Shown: in pieces, positions 34,948 through 43,806 of the stretch
Position numbering within the stretch: the first letter of the stretch is position 1
Layout of the letters: each line of letters starts with the position of its first letter
Assembly (NCBI GenBank): GCA_039809495.1
Contig: JBDHVC010000001.1
Location: 124,001 to 188,000, forward strand
Origin: JAFLCL01 sp039809495
GTDB lineage: Bacteria; Myxococcota_A; Polyangia; Polyangiales; Sandaracinaceae
Length of the DNA: 64,000 nucleotides
Reading direction: 5' to 3'
Notes under the pieces: model-generated
Seen by the model: the letters and a program-made list of their open reading frames with translations, nothing else
Databases searched by the model: none
What the model was told of the DNA's origin: nothing
Program-made: the position numbers and the translations under genes

Positions 34948-35550
34948 ATGCGAACGACGTCCTCGCCTCTGCTCTCTCGCACGCCCGCCGCGCTCGCCCT
35001 CGCCCTCGTCGCCGCCTGCGGAGCGGCGCCCACGCCGATCGTCGTGACCCCGATGAACGCGGCCGAGAACGCGGTGTTCGAGAACGGCATCGACTACATC
35101 GAGGACCCGTCCATCCTCGAGGGATCGTGGAGCGAGAGCTGGGAGCAGGAGATCGACCTGCGCTGCCGCACGGCCGACGTCGTCGCGTTCGTGCGGGTCG
35201 TGACGCTCCGGACGGACAGCAACCTCGAGCGTCGCCAGACCCAGCGGCTCTTCGCCCACGTCGACTCGCTCCGCTTCGGCACCCTGCCGAACGACGACGA
35301 CCTCGAGCTCATCGCCCGCGAGACGGATCCCGGGTTCCCGACGGTTCAGGCCGAGCGGATCCTCAACCAGCGCTTCGTCCTCTTCGGTCGCTGGACCCAG
35401 GACGACGCGGACGCTCCGATCGTCATGCGATGGCACCTCTCGCCCGCGTCGGAGCGCATCGTGCGGCGCGTGAACAGCCTCATCGAGCGCCGTCGCCCCG
35501 CCGAGGCGGAGCGTCGTCGCGTGATCGTCCACGATCAGTCTGGGAATTGA
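34948..35550 (+). CDS. Small lipoprotein, unknown function
   Basis: This 200-aa protein has a signal peptide ending LVAAC (Cys24), so it is lipid-anchored. The mature part is acidic and then basic, with a segment VVAFVRVVTLRTDSNLERRQTQRLF and a conserved-looking FVLFGRW. No domain is recognised. Its last 71 bp overlap the convergent pseudouridine synthase gene; the basic tail RRRPAEAERRRVIVHDQ lies in the overlap. It may be co-transcribed with the kinase gene 67 bp upstream. Confidence 0.7.
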   Translation: MRTTSSPLLSRTPAALALALVAACGAAPTPIVVTPMNAAENAVFENGIDYIEDPSILEGSWSESWEQEIDLRCRTADVVAFVRVVTLRTDSNLERRQTQRLFAHVDSLRFGTLPNDDDLELIARETDPGFPTVQAERILNQRFVLFGRWTQDDADAPIVMRWHLSPASERIVRRVNSLIERRRPAEAERRRVIVHDQSGN

Positions 35551-36580
35551 GGTCGTCGAGCGCGATCGGCGCCCGCGCGCCGCGCTCGAGGAGCTGCGCC
35601 AGCTCGTCGGGGAGCGGCGAGACGAAGGCCATCCGCTCCCCCGTCTCGGGATGATCGAGCTCGAGGCGGTGGGCGTGGAGCGCTTGTCGCGTGTGGCCGA
35701 GCAGGGCCAGGCGCGCCTCGGTCAGCCCCTCACGCATGACGTCGAGGAAGATCTCCGCCGCTCCGGGCCCGTAGAGCTTGTCGCCGAGGATGGGGTGCCC
35801 GATCGCGGCGAGGTGGACCCGCAGCTGATGCTGGCGGCCCGTGTGGGGGGTCAGGCGCACGAGCGTCCGATCGCCGCGATGCTCGAGCGCTTCGTACGAG
35901 GTGATCGCCTCGACGCCGTCGTCGCGAGGCTCCATCCGCAGGTGCAGGCCGCTCGTCGCCCGACCGAGCGGCCGATCGATCGTCCCCGCGCCCTCGAGCA
36001 CCCCGCGCACCACGGCGAGGTAGGTCTTCGCCACGGTGCGAGCCGCGAACTGGGCCTTGAGGCGCACCTCGAAGGGCCCCGGCGGCGCGCACGCGACGAC
36101 CCCGCTCGTCTCCTTGTCGAGGCGGTGGGCCATGTGCGGCGCGCCCTCGCCCCAGCGCTCGACCAGGAGCGACTTCAGCGTGTTGCGGTGGTAGGTCGCC
36201 GAGGGGTGGACCGGCAGCCCCGCGGGCTTGTCGACGACGAGGAGCGCGCGATCGTGGTGCAGGATCCCGAACGACCGCGGCGCGTCGGGCTCACGAAAGC
36301 GCTCGCGCACGAGCCGGACGGTCTCCCCCGCGCGGACTCGCTCCGACGGCGCGCGCGGCGAGCCGTCCTCACGGCGCGCGCACGCCTCGACGATCTCCCG
36401 CGCCCGCTCGCGCGTCAGCCGAGGGATCCGCCACTCGAGGAAGCGATCGAGCCGCTGTCCCTCCAGATCTGCCGGGACCCGGAAGAGGAGGACGACGCTC
36501 GCGCCATCGCTCGAGGCAGCCTCCGCCGCGACGGGCGCGCCCTCGTCGTCCTCGCCCTCGGGCGCGCCCTTCGAGGACAC
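35480..36580 (-). CDS. RluA-family 23S/tRNA pseudouridine synthase
   Basis: This protein of about 366 aa converts uridine to pseudouridine in structured RNA. An N-terminal S4-like domain (LEGQRLDRFLEWRIP...VRAGETVRL) precedes the catalytic domain with HRLDKETSGVV, whose Asp is the nucleophile, and PHTGRQHQLRVHL. The exact target (RluC/RluD/TruC type) cannot be assigned. The first residues are low-complexity acidic. The start appears to be the GTG at 36580, 22 bp downstream of the rpmB stop; a longer frame runs through rpmB and is excluded. The C-terminus overlaps the lipoprotein gene by 71 bp, tail to tail. Confidence 0.9.
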   Translation of the reverse strand: MSSKGAPEGEDDEGAPVAAEAASSDGASVVLLFRVPADLEGQRLDRFLEWRIPRLTRERAREIVEACARREDGSPRAPSERVRAGETVRLVRERFREPDAPRSFGILHHDRALLVVDKPAGLPVHPSATYHRNTLKSLLVERWGEGAPHMAHRLDKETSGVVACAPPGPFEVRLKAQFAARTVAKTYLAVVRGVLEGAGTIDRPLGRATSGLHLRMEPRDDGVEAITSYEALEHRGDRTLVRLTPHTGRQHQLRVHLAAIGHPILGDKLYGPGAAEIFLDVMREGLTEARLALLGHTRQALHAHRLELDHPETGERMAFVSPLPDELAQLLERGARAPIALDDLNSQTDRGRSRDDAPPRRGDGAR

Positions 36581-36602
36581 GGCGTCGAGCCGGCCCCGCC
36601 GC

Positions 36603-36794
36603 TCAGGCGGCCTTGGTGATCTTGTTCGAGCGGATGCAGCGCGTGCAGACGCGCATGTGCACCGGCTGACCCTCGACCACGGCGCGGACCGGCTGAAGGT
36701 TGGGCTCCTGCCACTTTCGCGCCTTGCGGTTAGAGTGGCTGACTTTGTGGGCGGCCTGAGCACCCTTGCCGCAGACGGCGCACCGATTGGCCAT
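36603..36794 (-). CDS. rpmB: Ribosomal protein L28
   Basis: This 63-aa protein is a large-subunit ribosomal component. It has the family start MANRCAVCGK, the SHSNRKARKWQEPNLQ core and a zinc-binding pair of CxxC motifs (CAVC, CTRC), so it is the Zn-containing C+ form of L28. GAGGAG lies 8 bases upstream of the ATG. It is followed on the same strand by the pseudouridine synthase gene with a 22-bp gap, so the two are probably co-transcribed. Confidence 0.97.
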   Translation of the reverse strand: MANRCAVCGKGAQAAHKVSHSNRKARKWQEPNLQPVRAVVEGQPVHMRVCTRCIRSNKITKAA

Positions 36795-36930
36795 GGATCG
36801 AACTCCTCGAAAAGGGCGCGCTTCGTAGCATCCGCGCGAGGCGCGATCAAGGAACGCCCGATCCGAGCCGGAATGAGCGATGGCGAGCCGTCCGTTGTCG
36901 AGCCACGACCGTCACCCAGGATCCGCGCGA

Positions 36931-39684
36931 ATGACCCCGGACGAGCCGAGAGGATCGAGCGTCGCGCCTCGCCCGTCGAGGGCCCGGGCGTGGCTCCTCG
37001 CGCTCGGGTGCGCGCTGCTCGGGCTCATCCACTGCGACCCCTCGGGCCTCGCGCGTCCCACACCCTCGGCGTCTCCCCACGCCACAGGCGAAGGCGAGGG
37101 CCACGCCGCGGCCGCGCCCTCCCCGCCCCCGTCGTCGCCGATCCGGATCCGCTTCGACGCCCCGCTCGCAGCCGACGGTACGGAGCGCTCGCTCCTCGGC
37201 ACGGTGCGGATCGAGACGGACGAGGGTGAGCTGCTCCGAGAGGTCGAGGTCCGAGGGGCCACGCTCGCCGTCGTCGATCTCCCCGAGGGCGCTTACATGG
37301 TGCGCGCCCACGTCGCTGGCTTCGCGCGCGAGGCTCGCGCGATCCGGACCCCCCGAGACGAGCTCGTGATCGCGCTCACGCCGATCGCTCGCGTCGCGGG
37401 GCGGGTGCTCGCTCCGGACGGCTCCCCGCACGGGGCCAGCGTTCGCATCGTCGGCTCGGGGATCTGGCCCGCCCGCGAGATCGAGGCGCGCGAGGACGGC
37501 TCGTTCGTGTTCGAGGACGTGCCCGCGGGCGTGTACGAGCTCGAGGCGCGCTCCGGCTCGCTCGTCTCACCGCCTCGACGCGGGCTCGACGTCGCACCGG
37601 AGTCGAGCTCGTTCGTGGAGCTCCGTCTGGGCGAGGGCTCGTTCTTGATCGGGCGCGTGGTCGACCGCCGCGGTCGCGGCGTGGCGTTGGCGGAGATCGT
37701 CGCGTCCATCGGGACGATCTCGCCGAGCGCGCAGGGGGGCGTGAGCCAGCCCGACGGGAGCTTCCGCGTCGGGCCCTTCGTCGACGAGCGGGTCCACCTC
37801 GACGTGCGCGCCGACGGCTTCGTCCCGAGCTCGTCGAGCGCCTGCTCGACCGGGACGCCTTGCGTCATCACGCTGTCCGAGGGGGCGACGCTCCGCGGCC
37901 GCGTCGTCGACGAGCGCGGAGCCACGATCGCCGACGCGTGGATCGAGGTCCAAGGCGAGGCGAGCGATCGCTCGCCCTTCGCGGCGAGCCCGCTCGCGAG
38001 CTCGCTCGACACCCTCCTCTCCGAGGCGAGGCGCCCGGCTCGGGGCCTCGAGCCCGCTGCCTCACTCGAGGCCGGAGGCCTGGGCGTCACCACCTCCGTC
38101 CCGCCGATCCCGCTCGGCCCGATCGAGCCGCTCGAAGCCGCCAGCGAGGCGAGCGCCTCGCTCCCGACGGCGGCTCACGCGACGCTGCGGACGAACGCGA
38201 GCGGCGAGTTCGTCGTGAGCGGCCTGCCTCCAGGTCGCTTCGAGGTGATCGCGCGCGCTCGGGGCTTCCGCGCGGCGCGCTCCGCGCGCATCACGCTCGT
38301 CTCGGGACAGCGCCGCGACGGGCTCGTGCTCGTCCTCGGGGTGGGCGGGAGCGTCTTCGGCACGGTGCTCGACGAGCGCGGGCGCGCCGCCGACGCCCGG
38401 ATCGAGGCGCGCATCGAGGACGATCCCATCCCGCGCTACCTGACGACCGGCCCGCGAGGCGACTTCCGGATCGACGACGTCGGCGGCTCGGTGCTCCTCT
38501 ACGTCGTCGGCGAGGGGCACGCGCCGCTCGAGCGGATCGTCCGCGTCGAGGGGCGGGACGAGGGGCCGCTCACGATCCGGCTCGGCGACCCTCGGCGTCG
38601 CTTGCTCGCGCGGGTCGTCGATGCGCGAGGCGACCCGGTCGCGGGCGCCCTCGTTCGCTTCGAGACGCTCGCCGCGGGGACGGGCGCGCCGCGCGTGCTC
38701 GTCGCCGACGCGAACGGTGAGCTCGAGCTGAGCCCCGCGCCCGACGCGCCGCTCCTCGTCGAGGCCTCCGATCCCCGCTTCGTCAGCCGCCCCGTCGTCG
38801 TTCGGGGCGACGATCGCGTCGTCCTCACGCTGGAGGAGCCCGTCACGCTCGACACCAGCCTGCTCGACGATCGGACGAGGCTCGGCGTCGCGGACGCCGA
38901 GGTGACCCTCCGCTGCCTGGGCGGGCTCGCGTGCGTGCGGACCGCGCGCTCCGACGAGCACGGCGCGGTCCGGATCGAGCGGCTCGCCCCCGGTCGCTAC
39001 GCCCTCGAGGCGCGCGCCTCGGGCTACGCGCCGCACGAGGAGCGCCTCGATCTCGCGCGACCGCGACGCGGGCGCGTCATCGAGCGGCCGGCGATCGCGC
39101 TCACGCCGGGGCTCCGCGTCGAGGGTGACGTCGTCGATCGGCTCGGTCGGACCGTGGAGGGCGCCGAGGTGACGATCGCCTCTGCGGACGACGCGGCCGC
39201 GCTCACGGCTCGCACGGACGACCGAGGCCACTTCGCGATCGCCGGCGTCCCCCCCGGCCGCCGCTCGATCGCGGCCTCGCATGCGAGCGCGGGCGCGCGC
39301 CTCGAGACGATCGCGATCCGTGACGATCGAGACCCCGCCCCGCTCGTGATCCGCCTGCCCGATCGGGACGACGGGGAGGCGCGTGTCGCGGATCGACCCC
39401 GCCGCGAGGTCGGGATCGGTGTCGAGCTCGATCCTGCTCGAGCGCCCACCGTCGTCACGCGCGTGAGCGGACCGAGCCTGCGCGCGGGCGTCCTCGTCGG
39501 AGACGCGATCCTCGCGATCGATGGCGAGGAGGTCGGCGACGCCCCCGCGGCGCGTCGGCTCATGCGGGGGGCGCTCTTTCTGCCCGCCCTCGTCGAGCTC
39601 CGTCGCGGCGGAGAGCGCCTCTTCCTTCGCGTCCCGCGTGTCCTCGAGGACGTCGGGAGCGCTCAGGGTTCCGCGAGCCGATAA
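36931..39684 (+). CDS. Exported protein with carboxypeptidase-regulatory repeats and C-terminal PDZ
   Basis: This 917-aa protein has an N-terminal hydrophobic segment ending LIHC (Cys35), possibly a lipobox though His at -1 is unusual. A run of beta-sandwich repeats of the carboxypeptidase-regulatory (CarboxypepD_reg) type follows, each with GxVxDxxGxPxxxAxV and a FxVxxVPxGxYxLxA-like close. The C-terminus (about 835-910) is a PDZ-like domain (GIGVELDPARAP...AGVLVGDAILAIDGEEV). It probably works at the outer membrane or in the periplasm as an adhesive scaffold. ATG 36880 is an alternative start. The gene overlaps the convergent metallo-hydrolase gene by 22 bp. Function is not known. Confidence 0.8.
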   Translation: MTPDEPRGSSVAPRPSRARAWLLALGCALLGLIHCDPSGLARPTPSASPHATGEGEGHAAAAPSPPPSSPIRIRFDAPLAADGTERSLLGTVRIETDEGELLREVEVRGATLAVVDLPEGAYMVRAHVAGFAREARAIRTPRDELVIALTPIARVAGRVLAPDGSPHGASVRIVGSGIWPAREIEAREDGSFVFEDVPAGVYELEARSGSLVSPPRRGLDVAPESSSFVELRLGEGSFLIGRVVDRRGRGVALAEIVASIGTISPSAQGGVSQPDGSFRVGPFVDERVHLDVRADGFVPSSSSACSTGTPCVITLSEGATLRGRVVDERGATIADAWIEVQGEASDRSPFAASPLASSLDTLLSEARRPARGLEPAASLEAGGLGVTTSVPPIPLGPIEPLEAASEASASLPTAAHATLRTNASGEFVVSGLPPGRFEVIARARGFRAARSARITLVSGQRRDGLVLVLGVGGSVFGTVLDERGRAADARIEARIEDDPIPRYLTTGPRGDFRIDDVGGSVLLYVVGEGHAPLERIVRVEGRDEGPLTIRLGDPRRRLLARVVDARGDPVAGALVRFETLAAGTGAPRVLVADANGELELSPAPDAPLLVEASDPRFVSRPVVVRGDDRVVLTLEEPVTLDTSLLDDRTRLGVADAEVTLRCLGGLACVRTARSDEHGAVRIERLAPGRYALEARASGYAPHEERLDLARPRRGRVIERPAIALTPGLRVEGDVVDRLGRTVEGAEVTIASADDAAALTARTDDRGHFAIAGVPPGRRSIAASHASAGARLETIAIRDDRDPAPLVIRLPDRDDGEARVADRPRREVGIGVELDPARAPTVVTRVSGPSLRAGVLVGDAILAIDGEEVGDAPAARRLMRGALFLPALVELRRGGERLFLRVPRVLEDVGSAQGSASR

Positions 39685-40481
39685 CGCTCGCCGTCGAGCG
39701 AGACCTCGCCGTCCTCGACGAGCTTCGCGAGGTGCGCGCGGAGCGAGAGGTGCGCGAGCGGGAGCGCCGAGGCGGGCACGTCGGCGTACACGCTCGGGAG
39801 CAGCGCCTCGCTCCGGCTCGGCCCGAGCGCGCGCAGGGCCGAGCGGACGCGCGCTTCGCGCCCGAGGCGGTGCGCGATGGTCCGCGAGAGCACGTCGGGC
39901 GCGTCGTCGAGCGTGGGGCCGTGCGCCGGGAGCAGCCGACGAGCGACGCCCCGGAGCCGCTCGAGCGAGCCGAGGTAGCGCCGCATGTGCCCGTCCACCG
40001 GATCGATGAGGATCGTCCCGATCCCAGCCACCATGTCGCCGGCGACGACGTCACCCGCCTCGTCCCGCAGGCAGAGGTGGCCGGGGGCGTGCCCGGGCGT
40101 GTGGAGGATCTCCCACACGCCGCCCGTGTCGTCTTCGATCCGCTCGTCGTCCGCGAGCGCTCGGCCGACCGCGAAGGCGACGCGCGCCGCGGTCTCGGCG
40201 TGCGCCCAGACCTCCGCCCCGCTCGCGCGCACGAGCGCCTCGACGCCGCCGACGTGGTCGGGGTGGTGGTGCGTGAGCACGATCGCCCGAACGCGGAGCG
40301 CCCGCTCGTCGAGCCACCGCGCGAGGCGTCGCTGCTCGATCGGGAGAGGGCTCGCCGGATCGACGACGATCACGTCTCGATCACCGAGGACGTAGGTGTT
40401 CGTGTGCGTCGCCGGCGGCAGCGTCGGGCTCTCGAGATCGAGCACCCGGATCCGGCTCGAGATCCGCGATCCGTCGCTCAT
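39663..40481 (-). CDS. Metallo-beta-lactamase-fold hydrolase (LACTB2-like)
   Basis: This 272-aa hydrolase has the MBL metal-binding motif THHHPDHVGG (residues 70-79). The further ligands are HTPGHAPGH and GDMVAG. A C-terminal winged-helix-like segment (about 200-272) is typical of LACTB2 relatives. Such proteins hydrolyse RNA or thioesters. The ATG overlaps the stop of the MglA-like gene as ATGA (40478-40481), so translation is coupled. The 3' end overlaps the convergent PDZ-protein gene by 22 bp. Fold and catalytic metals are firm; the substrate is unknown. Confidence 0.92.
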   Translation of the reverse strand: MSDGSRISSRIRVLDLESPTLPPATHTNTYVLGDRDVIVVDPASPLPIEQRRLARWLDERALRVRAIVLTHHHPDHVGGVEALVRASGAEVWAHAETAARVAFAVGRALADDERIEDDTGGVWEILHTPGHAPGHLCLRDEAGDVVAGDMVAGIGTILIDPVDGHMRRYLGSLERLRGVARRLLPAHGPTLDDAPDVLSRTIAHRLGREARVRSALRALGPSRSEALLPSVYADVPASALPLAHLSLRAHLAKLVEDGEVSLDGERYRLAEP

Positions 40482-41203
40482 TCGTCGTCGACCGTCGGGG
40501 GCTTGAGCGTCGATCGGGGCGGCGACGGCGCGGCCTCCGCGAGCTCCGTCGACGCTCGGAACATCGAGGCGCGCCGCCCGGGCAAGATCGAGGGTGAGCG
40601 CCCCTCCCTCGCGAGGCTCGGATCCCCGACGAGCTGGAGGCACTGCTTGAGGAGCGCCTTCATCGTCGCGAAGACGCCGACGCCGCGCAGCGCGATCGCC
40701 TCGAATTCGGGGATCCCGGCCGGGATCCGCAGCGCCTCGCGGAGCTCGGGGACGGCGCCGATGTCCTCGAGATCCCGCTTGTTGTACTGGACCACCATCG
40801 GGAGGCGATCGAGCTCGTCGCCCTGCTGCCGCAGGTTCGTGTCGAGATCGACGACGGACTGGATGTTGTCCTCGAGGCGCGCGCGCTGAGAGTCGACGAC
40901 GAACACGATTCCGTCGACGTGCCTGAGGACGAGCCGCCGGGTCTTGTCCTGCGCGATCTGCCCCGGGACCGTGCAGAGGTGGAGGCGCACCTGGTAGTCC
41001 TTGAACTCGCCGAGATCGACGGGCAGCAGATCGAAGAAGAGCGTCCGCTCGGACTCGGCGGCGAGCGAGATGAGCTTGCCCCGCCGCTCGGGCCTCGAGT
41101 GCTTGTGGATGAACTCGAGGTTCGTCGTCTTTCCTCCGAGTCCTGGCCCGTAGTAAACGAGCTTCAGGTGAATCTCTCGGAGCGCGTGTTGGACGGTCGG
41201 CAT
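40478..41203 (-). CDS. MglA-like small Ras-family GTPase
   Basis: This 241-aa cytoplasmic GTPase resembles the polarity switch MglA. The P-loop is GPGLGGKT (19-26), switch II reads TVPGQ (the MglA family has Thr rather than Asp in DxxG), DSQ follows VFVV, and QYNKRDL is the base-specificity motif. The MglA-like part ends at about residue 195; an extra 45-residue Arg/Pro/Ser-rich C-terminal tail is present. No MglB/Roadblock gene is adjacent. It starts at ATG 41203 and is followed by the coupled MBL hydrolase gene, an arrangement unlike mglBA. Whether it serves gliding, pilus polarity or another process is not shown. Confidence 0.9.
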   Translation of the reverse strand: MPTVQHALREIHLKLVYYGPGLGGKTTNLEFIHKHSRPERRGKLISLAAESERTLFFDLLPVDLGEFKDYQVRLHLCTVPGQIAQDKTRRLVLRHVDGIVFVVDSQRARLEDNIQSVVDLDTNLRQQGDELDRLPMVVQYNKRDLEDIGAVPELREALRIPAGIPEFEAIALRGVGVFATMKALLKQCLQLVGDPSLAREGRSPSILPGRRASMFRASTELAEAAPSPPRSTLKPPTVDDE

Positions 41204-41248
41204 CGGAGCCCGCGGGCGCGCGGAGCATACCATCGCGCGCCTCGCCTC

Positions 41249-41599
41249 GTGGTGCTCGCGCGGGCCTCGGCGCTCGCGCTCGCGGGCCTCGCCGCCTGTG
41301 GGGGCGCCCGTCCACGCGACGCGGACGCGCGGTTCGCTCGGATCCAGGTCCGCGAGGCGAGCCTCGAGCGCGCGCTCCTCGAGCTCGAGCGCGCCCGCCC
41401 GATCGCCACCGCCGACGGGGACGTGAGCGAGGCGTGCGTCGCCCGCGAGCGATCGCTCGAGGAGGCCCGCGCCGCGGCGCAGGGGGTCTGCGCGGAGGTC
41501 GTCCGCGGCGACGCCGACGCCGCCCTCCGGTGTGAGCGCGCGCGCTCGCGGGTCGCGGGGGTCGAGTACGCCGCGGCGTGCGGAGCGCAGACGCGCTGA
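41249..41599 (+). CDS. Small helical lipoprotein
   Basis: This short protein of about 116 aa probably starts at a GTG (41249 or 41252) and has a signal peptide ending GLAAC (Cys17), so it is lipid-anchored. The mature part is Ala/Glu/Arg-rich and likely a single helix or coiled coil with four further Cys (for example VCAEVV, RCER). It diverges from the MglA-like gene, starts 45 bp apart. No family is recognised, and no RBS is visible, which lowers confidence in the start. Confidence 0.6.
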   Translation: MVLARASALALAGLAACGGARPRDADARFARIQVREASLERALLELERARPIATADGDVSEACVARERSLEEARAAAQGVCAEVVRGDADAALRCERARSRVAGVEYAAACGAQTR

Positions 41600-41659
41600 C
41601 GGCGCGAGCGGGCGCGATGGTTCGTTGACGCACGCCGAGCGGCCGCGCACAACCGCGGC

Positions 41660-42982
41660 ATGTCGATGGACGCGAGCGATGGATCGAGCGCGGACTCGGA
41701 GCACGCTCCCGCGTCGGTTCCGTGGCAGACGACGGCGCGGAGCCTCGCGCGCCTCGACGCTCGCGTGCCTCGCGGCTGGGAGGTGCTGCGCGCCCGGTTT
41801 CCCCCCATCCTCGACGGGGATGGGGCTCGGGGCCTGCTCGCGCTGCTCCTCGCCGTCACCTCGTGGCTCGGCGCGGGCTTTCGAGAGCACGTCGCCGCGA
41901 CGCCTCTCGATCCGCTCGCCATCGGGATGCGCTTGCTCGCGACCGGGCTCAGCCTGCGCGCGCTGATCTTGCTCCTCGAGCTCGCGCGGCGGCTGCGCAT
42001 CGCGCTCAGGGCGAGGCATAGCGTGCTCGTGCTCGCGCCCGAAGGCCTCTACCTGACCGACGGCGTCACGGAGCGCGCGCTCGAGAAGCCGTCGATCGTG
42101 TCGATCGTCCTCGCGGGCTCCTGGCAGACGCGACCGACGGGGCGGAGGTGGGCGGACGTCTTCGTCGTGGGCTCGAGCCGCGACTCGCTCTACCTCGCGA
42201 TCCCTCCCCTCTTCGAGCACGGGCCGGGCGTCCTCTCGGAGCGGCTCATGCGGTGGCTCGGCGTGATCCCAGAGGACGAGAGTACGCCGCTCCCGCCTCC
42301 CGCGCCGCTCGCGAGCCAGGTGTACGACGACGCCGCGCGTGGCATCGTCGAGCCCGGCACGCTCGTCGTGCCCCACGGCCGCGGGTGGCTGCGGCGCGGC
42401 CCCTACGCCGCGATCCTCCTCGCGATCGTCATCGCCGATGGCCTCGCTCGCACCTCGACCGAGCTCCCCCTCGAGGCGTGGCTCCTCACCTCGGCGGCGA
42501 TCGGCCTCGCGCTCGTCGTGCCGCTCGCCTGGTGGGTCGCGATGCGGCGCGAGATCCTCGTCCGCAAGGGGATCGCGATGATCCTCACGCCCGCGGAGCT
42601 GCTCCTGCGTACGCGCCAAGGCGTCCACCGCGCGCCGTGGGGCAAGCTCCAGCGCGTCTCGATCGACGAGCGCCGAGCCTTCAGCGCGATCGACGGATTC
42701 CACGCCGCGAAGACCCTCGTCATCAAGCGCAAGGACGATCCGCCGATCCGCTACGAGGAGGCGTTCCTCGGCCTGCCGGCGGAGGTGGCGCAGGCGCTGC
42801 TCGACGCGTACCGCACGCGGAGCCTCCCCCTCCCCCACGAGCGGCGAGCCGTCGCGTCAGCCGCCGATCAGCCCGCGCAGCTCGCCGAGCCCTCGCCCGA
42901 GGGCGGGATCGAGGACACGCCCGATCGCCCGCGCGAGCCCGGGGATGGGGCTGGCGAGGCGAACACGCCAAGTGAGGCGTGA
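41660..42982 (+). CDS. Membrane protein, unknown function
   Basis: This 440-aa protein has a soluble N-terminus and two pairs of membrane spans. One pair is near residues 55-115 (GLLALLLAVTSWLGAGF, RALILLLELARRL) and the other is around residues 250-295 (YAAILLAIVIADGLA, SAAIGLALVVPLAWWVAM). Cytoplasmic-looking beta domains rich in Leu/Arg are present (VLVLAPEGLYLTDGV and ILTPAELLLRTRQGV, which resemble each other and suggest an internal duplication). No family is recognised. Its last 126 bp overlap the convergent SRPBCC gene, which encodes a convincing domain, so the acidic Pro-rich C-terminus may be shorter than annotated. Confidence 0.65.
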   Translation: MSMDASDGSSADSEHAPASVPWQTTARSLARLDARVPRGWEVLRARFPPILDGDGARGLLALLLAVTSWLGAGFREHVAATPLDPLAIGMRLLATGLSLRALILLLELARRLRIALRARHSVLVLAPEGLYLTDGVTERALEKPSIVSIVLAGSWQTRPTGRRWADVFVVGSSRDSLYLAIPPLFEHGPGVLSERLMRWLGVIPEDESTPLPPPAPLASQVYDDAARGIVEPGTLVVPHGRGWLRRGPYAAILLAIVIADGLARTSTELPLEAWLLTSAAIGLALVVPLAWWVAMRREILVRKGIAMILTPAELLLRTRQGVHRAPWGKLQRVSIDERRAFSAIDGFHAAKTLVIKRKDDPPIRYEEAFLGLPAEVAQALLDAYRTRSLPLPHERRAVASAADQPAQLAEPSPEGGIEDTPDRPREPGDGAGEANTPSEA

Positions 42983-43279
42983 TCCCGCCGGTCGCTGCTC
43001 GACGAGGATCTCTCCCCGATGGTGCGCGAGCCCCGCGCCGCGGACGACGCGGTAGACGAGCCTGCGCGGGGCGTCCGCGTAGAGCACCTCCTCGTCGATC
43101 GTCGCGGGTCCGATCCGGACGCGACGGATCGTCCCGACGCCTCGCTCGTCCCCTCGGCTGATCACGCGGACGTCGGCGCCGAGCCACTTCCCCATCGACG
43201 CGTGATCGGTGATCGCGGCCCAGACCCGCTCTCGGGGCAGCGCGAAGTCCGTCGAGAGGCAGAGATCGCGCTGGCTCAC
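42857..43279 (-). CDS. SRPBCC-domain protein (polyketide cyclase/START-like)
   Basis: This 140-aa protein consists of one SRPBCC (Bet v1/START-like) ligand-binding fold. The family start DFALPRERVWAAITDHASMGKWLG is clear, followed by alternating strands and a C-terminal helix. Members bind hydrophobic ligands. Its ATG overlaps the greA stop as ATGA, so it is translationally coupled to greA. The 3' half overlaps the convergent membrane-protein gene by 126 bp. The ligand is unknown. Confidence 0.85.
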   Translation of the reverse strand: MSQRDLCLSTDFALPRERVWAAITDHASMGKWLGADVRVISRGDERGVGTIRRVRIGPATIDEEVLYADAPRRLVYRVVRGAGLAHHRGEILVEQRPAGSRLTWRVRLASPIPGLARAIGRVLDPALGRGLGELRGLIGG

Positions 43280-43755
43280 GTCGCGCTCCAGGCGACGTCG
43301 ACGATCTCGTAGATCCGCTCTCCTCCGGGCGCGTTGACCGTCACCTCGTCGCCGGCTCGGCGGCCGATGAGCGCGCGCGCGAGCGGCGAGGTCACCGAGA
43401 TCGTGCCCTTCTTCAGATCCGCCTCGTCTGGCCCGACGATCCGATAGCGAACCGTCTTCTCCGCGTCCGCGTCCTCGAGCGACACGTAGGCGCCGAACTT
43501 CACCTTCTCGCCCGTGAAGGTCGACGGATCGATCACGTCGGCGCGCGAGATCTTGTCCTCGATCTCCGCGATCCGCGCCTCGATCAGGCCCTGCTTCTCT
43601 TTCGCCGCGTGGTACTCGGCGTTCTCTCGGAGATCGCCGTGGTCCCGCGCCACCCCGATCTCCTTCGAGATCTTGGGGCGCTCGACGCTCTTGAGGTGGT
43701 TGACCTCGGCGAGGAGGGCCGCGTGCCCTTCGGGTGTCATCGGGACCCTGTCCAT
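43276..43755 (-). CDS. greA: Transcription elongation factor GreA
   Basis: This 159-aa factor rescues backtracked RNA polymerase by stimulating transcript cleavage. It has the N-terminal coiled coil with the acidic tip in GDLRENAEY, which reaches the active site, and a C-terminal FKBP-like domain with TSPLARALIGRRAGDEV. Length is typical. GAGGA precedes the ATG at 43755. The SRPBCC gene is coupled downstream. Confidence 0.97.
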   Translation of the reverse strand: MDRVPMTPEGHAALLAEVNHLKSVERPKISKEIGVARDHGDLRENAEYHAAKEKQGLIEARIAEIEDKISRADVIDPSTFTGEKVKFGAYVSLEDADAEKTVRYRIVGPDEADLKKGTISVTSPLARALIGRRAGDEVTVNAPGGERIYEIVDVAWSAT

Positions 43756-43806
43756 CCGATCCTCATAGGACGCCCCTCGAGCGACCGCAACTTCGCGTCC
43801 GGCTCG

